IMG/VR virus record: IMGVR_UViG_3300025083_000120
Span: 1 to 33,824 of that record
DNA: 33,824 nt
Strand: one strand, 5' to 3'
DNA from: a virus
Shown: piece after piece, positions 23,707 through 28,850 of the stretch
Layout of the letters: each line of letters opens with the position of its first letter
Numbering within the stretch: the first letter of the stretch is position 1
The notes under the pieces: model-generated
Told to the model about the DNA's origin: nothing
The model's database searches: none
Seen by the model: only the letters and a program-made list of their open reading frames with translations
Position numbers and translations under genes: made by a program

Positions 23707-24426
23707 ATGTGGCTTTGGGTCGTAATCGTTGTGGGCTTATCACTCCTTCCGTTTTTCCAGTTCTTCAAAAAAGGCGATCCCCATCAGCTAGCTGCAATTG
23801 CGGAGTTGGAGCGCTCCATCGATCAAGATCTACTTGACGACGAAGCTGAGTGGTTTGAGATGTGGAAGACCAGTGGCATCCACCAAGAGGTGTATGGCGT
23901 TCCGTACTACAACCAGCTAGATAGCCTCACGGGTTATGGCTATAGAGAGTGTTTTGACGCAGCAGCCGCAATGGTTGTGGCGTTCCACCATGGCATCAAA
24001 AGCCAAGACGCTTATCGACATATACGCCGAAAGTTTGGTGATACGACAGCAGTCCACGCTCAAGTTTCTGCGTTGAGATCACTTGGCCTAGACGCTCAGT
24101 TTCGCAGAGATGCCAGGGTTGAGGACATTGAGATTGAGATCGATGCTGGCAGACCAATCATGGTTGGCTGGTTGCATAAAGGCGATCTGACTAAGGGCAA
24201 ACCAGCAGTGTGCGATAGCGAGGGTTGCGGTCATTGGAGCGTAATCATTGGCTACGACAAAGACGACTTCATTGCAATGGATCCGATGGGCAAGCCAGAT
24301 ATGGATCATGGCGGCCATGACACCACAAAATCTGGTGAGTTGATCAGGATGTCGCGTCCTGCGTTTTACCAGCGTTGGTCTATCGAAGGAGAAGCAAGCG
24401 GCTGGGCTGTATTTGTGGATCGATGA
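23707..24426 (+). CDS. Membrane-anchored C39-like cysteine peptidase, candidate lysis enzyme
   Basis: A 239-residue protein. An N-terminal signal-anchor (MWLWVVIVVGLSLLPFFQFF) is followed by a papain-like C39_2-type domain. The catalytic residues are readable: Cys82 in GYRECFDAAAAM, His176 in GCGHWSVIIGYD and Asp192 in AMDPMG, with an oxyanion Gln likely in YYNQLD. Family members cut peptide bonds and in phages may cleave peptidoglycan cross-links or process proteins. The uncleaved anchor and the small membrane genes upstream suggest a signal-anchor-release endolysin system. It is recalled from marine cyanophages. An alternative is a virion-associated murein peptidase. Confidence 0.75.
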   Translation: MWLWVVIVVGLSLLPFFQFFKKGDPHQLAAIAELERSIDQDLLDDEAEWFEMWKTSGIHQEVYGVPYYNQLDSLTGYGYRECFDAAAAMVVAFHHGIKSQDAYRHIRRKFGDTTAVHAQVSALRSLGLDAQFRRDARVEDIEIEIDAGRPIMVGWLHKGDLTKGKPAVCDSEGCGHWSVIIGYDKDDFIAMDPMGKPDMDHGGHDTTKSGELIRMSRPAFYQRWSIEGEASGWAVFVDR

Positions 24427-24632
24427 ATTGGGGATATATCAGTGCGTTCTGGACGACAGTCGTGATGAACTGCGTTCAACCTGTGAATTGGCAAGCTTGT
24501 TTACCAGTGCAGGACTGGTTATTTCCCGCTATAGGTGATTACATACGATTTAAGAGTGAGGAGCCTTATGCCTCCGAAAAACGAGCCTTACGATCCATCA
24601 ATGGAATGGATGCACGTCACTCAAAGCCTTGA
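24423..24632 (+). CDS. Small Trp-rich, probably membrane-associated protein
   Basis: ATG 24423 overlaps the peptidase stop (ATGA). The 69 codons encode an aromatic-rich N-terminal half (NWGYISAFWTTVVMNCVQPV, then QDWLFPAIGDYIRF) and a charged C terminus. The translational link with the peptidase suggests it helps in the same process, such as anchoring or lysis timing. The sequence is not recognised. It overlaps the next gene by 65 bases in another frame, so its last third is less certain than its first. Confidence 0.5.
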   Translation: MNWGYISAFWTTVVMNCVQPVNWQACLPVQDWLFPAIGDYIRFKSEEPYASEKRALRSINGMDARHSKP

Positions 24633-24816
24633 AGAAGAACTTACCCTGGAACGTAGTATCAGAGAAATAGAAGACTGCGAAAACATTGACGTGCTATCGC
24701 GGCTATGTGTTGCCATGGCACGTCAGCAATGGCATCAGGGTAAATTGCTTAAACAGGCGGTTGGCCACATTGCTTTATTGGACGCCGTGCTTTCCGACGC
24801 AAAAAAGACTGTCTAA
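24568..24816 (+). CDS. Small all-helical protein, faintly NblA-like
   Basis: An 82-residue protein. The ATG at 24568 is chosen because GTGAGGAG lies just upstream; longer in-frame starts have none. The core LTLERSIREIEDCENIDVLS, then LCVAMARQQWHQGKLLKQAV, predicts two amphipathic helices. This recalls NblA, the small helical protein that marks phycobilisomes for breakdown and is carried by some cyanophages ('L.LE.e...', then 'L......q.......llk'). Identity is weak and the family could be different. Its 3' end overlaps the convergent gene at 24749 by 68 bases. Confidence 0.45.
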   Translation: MPPKNEPYDPSMEWMHVTQSLEEELTLERSIREIEDCENIDVLSRLCVAMARQQWHQGKLLKQAVGHIALLDAVLSDAKKTV

Positions 24817-24931
24817 TTGACTTTTCAAGCGTAGTTAGTTTTGGATCAGACTCATGCAAAGTTGCTTTCACTCTTGCTATTGCCGCATCAATGTTGTCTT
24901 GTGGTCTTGTAGTCCAATTTGGGTTAGTCAT
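24749..24931 (-). CDS. Small basic hypothetical protein
   Basis: A 60-residue protein starting at the ATG that overlaps the preceding stop by eight bases. Its tail is strongly basic (SFLRRKARRPIKQ). It is the last gene of the reverse-strand replication operon. The convergent + strand gene overlaps its 3' end by 68 bases, so one of the two C termini might be shorter than drawn. Not recognised. Confidence 0.45.
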   Translation of the reverse strand: MTNPNWTTRPQDNIDAAIARVKATLHESDPKLTTLEKSIRQSFLRRKARRPIKQCGQPPV

Positions 24932-25130
24932 TTTCGGGAGAATCCAATAGTTCAGCTGTAATGTCAAATAGATTTTTTAAGTGCCGTGCGGCATCCAAAG
25001 CCATACTTTTATTTTTATAGCTACAAGCATCCTCTAAAAAAGGAGTAAACAAACAAACTTGCCTAGGGTTTCTGTAAAAGGCTGCCAAATACAGAGCTTC
25101 ATCCTGGTGCGTTCTTAGTATGTATCTCAT
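24924..25130 (-). CDS. Small hypothetical protein, 68 residues
   Basis: The ATG at 25130 is preceded by AGAAGG at a good distance; longer in-frame starts would overlap the upstream gene more. The protein reads MRYILRTHQDEALYLAAFYR at its start and ends with an acidic tail (ELLDSPEND). No known motif. It is coupled to the next gene by overlapping stop and start. It lies in a run of short genes after the polymerase, typical of accessory phage early genes. Confidence 0.55.
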   Translation of the reverse strand: MRYILRTHQDEALYLAAFYRNPRQVCLFTPFLEDACSYKNKSMALDAARHLKNLFDITAELLDSPEND

Positions 25131-25131
25131 T

Positions 25132-25380
25132 TCAATCCTTCTGTTTAGCGCGTCCTTCAACGCGTTTACGAATAGATTGTCTCCACTCTGCCTGATCTTT
25201 AGCCATAGCCTCGTTATATAAAGAAGTAGGACTAGATCTTTTTAGTTCAGAGTAAATAGCTTCTCTTATCCAAGCCGTGGCTCTTTTATCTTCTTTTGCT
25301 GCAGCTTCTTGAATCATTTCTGCTCGATGAGGATCCAACAAGATTTGAAAGTAAGTTTTATTGCCGTGTCGAAGGGCCAT
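25132..25380 (-). CDS. Possible ribbon-helix-helix (CopG/Arc-like) protein
   Basis: An 82-residue protein. The N-terminal strand KTYFQILLDPHRAEMIQEAA, followed by EDKRATAWIREAIYSEL, has the strand-helix-helix pattern of RHH DNA-binding proteins: an alternating strand, then a helix ending in a turn, then 'ts.wiReAI...L'. The C-terminal 40 residues are a charged extension. It could bind operators of phage early promoters or be the antitoxin-like half of a pair; no toxin is evident next to it. Family call is by pattern only. Confidence 0.6.
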   Translation of the reverse strand: MALRHGNKTYFQILLDPHRAEMIQEAAAKEDKRATAWIREAIYSELKRSSPTSLYNEAMAKDQAEWRQSIRKRVEGRAKQKD

Positions 25381-25404
25381 GTTGTTCAGAGTGCTACAAC
25401 TATA

Positions 25405-25581
25405 TTACCATGTAATAGAAGAATCGGTTTTCTTTTTCCAAGCAGTTGATTGGGCACGACGAGCTTGAGCACGCTGGTTCGTGCATCCCGCCCTTACTTT
25501 TTTTGCTTCTTCTAAAAACATTGCAGCTCGCTGAAGATCACCTGCAGTAGCGGTGCGTATTGCCTTTTTTAAACGCTCCAT
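25405..25581 (-). CDS. Small basic helical protein
   Basis: A 58-residue protein starting at ATG 25581, which has AGGAAGG upstream. The N-terminal half is helical (ERLKKAIRTATAGDLQRAAM) and the C-terminal half is Arg/Lys-rich (QRAQARRAQSTAWKKK), so nucleic acid binding is possible. It overlaps the end of the preceding small gene by 44 bases in a different frame. Not recognised. Confidence 0.5.
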   Translation of the reverse strand: MERLKKAIRTATAGDLQRAAMFLEEAKKVRAGCTNQRAQARRAQSTAWKKKTDSSITW

Positions 25582-25696
25582 CACTATTTGCCTTCCTGTA
25601 AGCGGCATCCATAGCCTCCTGCAAATCCTTGTGATACATTACCGTGCCTTTACAAGAAGAAAACCACCCTATGTCTGTGCAGTAAACGCTGATCAT
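25538..25696 (-). CDS. 52-residue protein coupled to the DNA polymerase
   Basis: ATG 25696 overlaps the polymerase stop (TGATG), and the frame continues for 52 codons to TGA 25538. The protein reads MISVYCTDIGWFSSCKGTVM at its start, then a charged helix (HKDLQEAMDAAYRKANSD). The junction and the lack of other coding explanation for 25582-25695 support a real gene. It contains three Cys residues, one near the C terminus. Function unknown. Confidence 0.5.
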   Translation of the reverse strand: MISVYCTDIGWFSSCKGTVMYHKDLQEAMDAAYRKANSDGAFKKGNTHRYCR

Positions 25697-27495
25697 CAGT
25701 GAGTTTCCTCCCAAGTTTTACCAGTAGAAACCTCTGCTAACGCTGGTATGTCACCAAGCCAGTGAGCTTCGGCCTCCTCCATTACTTGTTTTAGGGTTTT
25801 TGCCCACTCTTCGGCTGCCTCCTCCCGAACTAGAAGCAAAATTTCATCATGCACAGCAGCAGCAATTTTTACCGTGTCTTCCCCCGCTTCTTTAACCAAA
25901 GGCCAGAGGTTGCCAAGAGCAAGTTTAAGGATGGCGGCACCAGCACCCTGAACCGGTGTATTACATCTAATAGTCAACCTATTCATGTCTGCTAATAACT
26001 CTCGTTTCATACCAGATACAGGTACGCGTATTTGACTTATGCAATTAGACTCTTCAGCTTCTTTAGACATATCTTTGTGCCAAGAAGCAATACCGTCAAA
26101 AGCTTTAAACCAATCAGATCTAATTTTTGTGGCCTCCTCTAAAGTCATGCTTACCCCCATACCTGCAGCGTAATTTCTAAGACCGCTTGGCCCAGAACCA
26201 TATAAAAGACCGAAGTTTGCTGACTTTGCTATTTGGCGCGTACACCCAATAGATTCAGCTGTAACACTATGCAGGTCTTGACCGTCTTTAAACGCTTGAC
26301 TCATCTTTTCATCTTTAGCTATAGCAGCAGCCAGCTTTAATTCCATTTGACTAAAGTCAGCATCCACCAAAAGCCAACCTTCAGGAGCCTCTACGCATCC
26401 ACGAAACTGCGGATCTTTAGGTATCTGTTGGTTATTGGGATTAAAACATGTCATCCTTCCCGTTTCTGCGCCCAACTGCATGTAACTAGCTCTAACAAAA
26501 CCGTCAGGCTGCATTTTTTCTTGTATTGAAGTAATCATTTGGCGTCTCTTTTCAGCTTTTTTCCAATCCAAATAAACTTGAATAACAGGGTGATGCCCCG
26601 CAAACTCACGCAGGGACTGCCTTGAAACACTATCAAGTTTGCACTTAAGTACAGCAGATAGCTTTTCCTTCAACTGTTTTGGGCTATTTAAGTTAAAACC
26701 TTTGTATTTTTTAGTCCCAGCTCGCACGCTGCCTTCGTCCCTGGGACGTAAATTAAATGTGTCATCCTCATCCCTGGGTAGCTTATCTGATTTTGGAAGA
26801 GCTGCATCCAGCATCCGAACAAAATCCTTTGCATATTCCTGTATATCATGCTCGTAATCTATTTTCTTACCATTAAGTCTTTTCCCGTTCCAAGGCAACC
26901 CTGTTCTTTGCATTTGCGCCATAGCAGGTAAAGCTAAACACTCTAGTCTGTAAGCACCAGCAAGACTAAATTCGGCTAATTCTTGTTTTAGTATACTATC
27001 TAATTCGCACAAGACTTCTACATCTTTAGCTGCATAGTTAATTTGCTCATCGGTTAAATTCCCAGACCAATCCGATCTTTGCTGCTCCTTATCTAAATCA
27101 ATGCTCAGATATTTTTTAACAACACTTTTGAGGCTGTGTTTTCTATTGGGGAGTCCGTTGGACAGAAGACGGCTGGCCAGCATGGAGCAACCGAGGTTTG
27201 CCGGATTTGGGTGGATGTCGTACTGCTGAAGCCACCCAATATCAAACACAGCGTTATGGGCAAGCCAGAAACGGTCTCCGTTGCTGAAGAAGCGGCCCAA
27301 CACGTCCCAGTCGCTTTCATTTAATTCAAAACAATCGATGACAACAATAATCTTTCTGACCTGACAGCCCAGCTGTATTAAACGGAGCTTCCCTTGTTCA
27401 GGTTGAAGCTGGAGCGTTTCCACGTCAAAGCAAATGGACACAGCCGTGTCGATTTCGTTCAGATGCTCTATCCCTCTGAGAACGTCGTAACTCAT
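25696..27495 (-). CDS. Family A DNA polymerase with 3'-5' exonuclease domain
   Basis: A 599-residue protein. The DEDDy proofreading domain shows D24-x-E26 (CFDVETLQ), D85 (AHNAVFDIGW) and Y154-xxx-D158 (YAAKDVEVL). The polymerase domain shows motif A (VDADFSQMELK, about 375-390), motif B (RQIAKSANFGLLYG, about 419-432) and motif C (VHDEIL, about 546-551). The residue equivalent to E. coli Pol I 762 is Phe. There is no 5'-3' exonuclease domain, as usual in phages. The start is set at ATG 27495, which overlaps the preceding stop (ATGA) after GAGG; a longer in-frame start lies inside that gene. It copies the phage genome together with the Prim-Pol/helicase. Confidence 0.95.
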   Translation of the reverse strand: MSYDVLRGIEHLNEIDTAVSICFDVETLQLQPEQGKLRLIQLGCQVRKIIVVIDCFELNESDWDVLGRFFSNGDRFWLAHNAVFDIGWLQQYDIHPNPANLGCSMLASRLLSNGLPNRKHSLKSVVKKYLSIDLDKEQQRSDWSGNLTDEQINYAAKDVEVLCELDSILKQELAEFSLAGAYRLECLALPAMAQMQRTGLPWNGKRLNGKKIDYEHDIQEYAKDFVRMLDAALPKSDKLPRDEDDTFNLRPRDEGSVRAGTKKYKGFNLNSPKQLKEKLSAVLKCKLDSVSRQSLREFAGHHPVIQVYLDWKKAEKRRQMITSIQEKMQPDGFVRASYMQLGAETGRMTCFNPNNQQIPKDPQFRGCVEAPEGWLLVDADFSQMELKLAAAIAKDEKMSQAFKDGQDLHSVTAESIGCTRQIAKSANFGLLYGSGPSGLRNYAAGMGVSMTLEEATKIRSDWFKAFDGIASWHKDMSKEAEESNCISQIRVPVSGMKRELLADMNRLTIRCNTPVQGAGAAILKLALGNLWPLVKEAGEDTVKIAAAVHDEILLLVREEAAEEWAKTLKQVMEEAEAHWLGDIPALAEVSTGKTWEETH

Positions 27496-27746
27496 TTGCT
27501 TGCCTCGGGATAAGCCAAGCCCAGATCGAGCCAATCCCATTCGTGAATCATTTGGTCCGTTTCGGGGCATGGGGCGTACCAGCCACCTTCATCCAACTCC
27601 CATCCGGCTGCAACACGGATGTCATAAACACGGCTTTCTTCGGCCATAGCGGCCTCAACCTTGTCTAAGTGGTCGAACCAAGTAGGACAGGTTTCCATCA
27701 TTCGGAGATTTTCTTGTGCCCTGTAGAGGGCTGCTGAGTCAGACAT
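27492..27746 (-). CDS. Small hypothetical protein before the polymerase
   Basis: An 84-residue acidic protein (SDSAALYRAQENLRMMET; then DEGGWYAPCPETDQMIHEWD). ATG 27746 is preferred over an in-frame GTG at 27779. It contains a Trp/Tyr-rich central region and ends by overlapping the polymerase start, so the two are co-translated. No family was recognised; it may be a polymerase partner, inferred from coupling only. Confidence 0.6.
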   Translation of the reverse strand: MSDSAALYRAQENLRMMETCPTWFDHLDKVEAAMAEESRVYDIRVAAGWELDEGGWYAPCPETDQMIHEWDWLDLGLAYPEASK

Positions 27747-27780
27747 GTGTGGTGTCAAGCAACTCTGGCAGTGTAGCACA

Positions 27781-28128
27781 CTACTCTGTAAGTATGTGTT
27801 CCAAGAATGGAAAATGATCTATATCGTAAAAACTCATAACAGCCACATCAATACCAAAGTTCAAAGCAGCTGTAACTTGGCATTGAAATTCTGTGTGACC
27901 ATCTGCGTCATCCTGGTACGTTACTTGTTCCACAGCTAAGACTCTGTTTTCAGGGTCATAGCTTGTATAACGCGCAAGAGCTAACCTTTCGTATGTAATG
28001 CAGTCTGCTGTCATTAGCGTTTTGCAGTAGGTAAACTGAACATTGTCTCTCACGCTGGGGTACCGCCTGATAGAACCATGACGTTGTTTAAAACACCAGC
28101 GTGCAACACAGTTAAGAAGCCAATTCAT
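27781..28128 (-). CDS. Hypothetical protein, 115 residues
   Basis: ATG 28128 lies inside the end of the preceding RHH gene and is preferred over a TTG at 28146. The N terminus is hydrophobic and basic (MNWLLNCVARWCFKQRHGSI), and the rest is mixed (ERLALARYTSYDPENRVLAV, then FYDIDHFPFLEHIL). It could be associated with the membrane. No domain was recognised. A short 34-base gap separates it from the next gene, longer than most junctions in this operon. Confidence 0.55.
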   Translation of the reverse strand: MNWLLNCVARWCFKQRHGSIRRYPSVRDNVQFTYCKTLMTADCITYERLALARYTSYDPENRVLAVEQVTYQDDADGHTEFQCQVTAALNFGIDVAVMSFYDIDHFPFLEHILTE

Positions 28129-28366
28129 TAAAAACAATGGCAACAACGTTTTCTAGTTGTCTCCTGTCCATGCCATTACCCGTTCTACGCCTTACCAGGC
28201 TTACCAAAGTGTGGAAGTCTTTAGGGCCATAGTCCCCAACATCTTTAGCTTCTCTGGGAACAAGTCTGTCTCGTATAAACTGGGCTCTTGATATATGTTT
28301 AGACCCGGCTTCTTTGTCTACCTGAGCTAAAACTTCTTCGGGAATGCGGACTGTAATTTCTTTCAT
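28112..28366 (-). CDS. Ribbon-helix-helix (CopG-type) DNA-binding protein
   Basis: An 84-residue protein. MKEITVRIPEEVLAQVDKEA, then SKHISRAQFIRDRLV, is the standard RHH fold: a strand with alternating residues, helix 1, and helix 2 starting with 'SRAqFiRd'. The remaining 40 residues (VSLVRRRTGNGMDRRQLENV) form a second helical part that may set oligomerisation. RHH proteins bind inverted or direct repeats as dimers. A candidate target is the TGACA-N5-TGTCA repeat between the divergent replication promoters (inference). TAATG overlap with the preceding gene. Confidence 0.75.
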   Translation of the reverse strand: MKEITVRIPEEVLAQVDKEAGSKHISRAQFIRDRLVPREAKDVGDYGPKDFHTLVSLVRRRTGNGMDRRQLENVVAIVFNELAS

Positions 28367-28584
28367 TAAAGGTACTCGTTGTAAAAGGCACTGCCGGGTC
28401 CGTATTTAGACACGATCTCTGGAAACGCGTCCAGAACCCTGGAGCGATTACGAGGATCAGCTAGCAGTGCCGCTTCAGACAGCTTACTGATGAATGCACC
28501 ACCGTAATTGTGTGCGGTCTTGATGGTGGCATTGGTTTGTTTTTCTGTCACAGCTCGATAAATAACAGTGGTACCGTAGCACAT
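28366..28584 (-). CDS. Small hypothetical protein, 72 residues
   Basis: ATG 28584 overlaps the preceding stop (TAATG); the longer in-frame version is inside the neighbouring gene. It reads MCYGTTVIYRAVTEKQTNAT, then GGAFISKLSEAALLADPRNR and GPGSAFYNEYL. The protein looks compact and soluble with no obvious catalytic motif. It is co-translated with the RHH gene that follows. Not recognised. Confidence 0.55.
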   Translation of the reverse strand: MCYGTTVIYRAVTEKQTNATIKTAHNYGGAFISKLSEAALLADPRNRSRVLDAFPEIVSKYGPGSAFYNEYL

Positions 28585-28850
28585 TATAGTTTTCCTCGCA
28601 ACCGCAGGCTTTCCCAAAAAACGTCCCAGGCTAATTCTGGGTGACTTACAAAAATTTCGTACTCGACTTTGGGGTTTTCGGTAAGCCGACAAGCAAGTGG
28701 TGGATCTCCTAAAGACTCGTTTAAAAGACTCCACCATTCTTTTATGGATGTTCTCCGAGCAACGCTGTCTTGCTTGCCCGGAAACGCGTCCCAGTTCATC
28801 TGTTCCCCTTGAAGGTGGTAATTCTTCGGGCGTTCAGCCTTTCGTTTCAT
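28584..28850 (-). CDS. Hypothetical protein, 88 residues
   Basis: ATG 28850 overlaps the Prim-Pol/helicase stop (ATGA). The N terminus is basic (MKRKAERPKNYHLQGEQMNW), and the middle is Trp-rich (TSIKEWWSLLNESLGDPP; then HPELAWDVFWESLRLRGKL). The spacing suggests a helical protein. Its position right after the helicase suggests a role in replication, but no family was recognised. Confidence 0.55.
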   Translation of the reverse strand: MKRKAERPKNYHLQGEQMNWDAFPGKQDSVARRTSIKEWWSLLNESLGDPPLACRLTENPKVEYEIFVSHPELAWDVFWESLRLRGKL

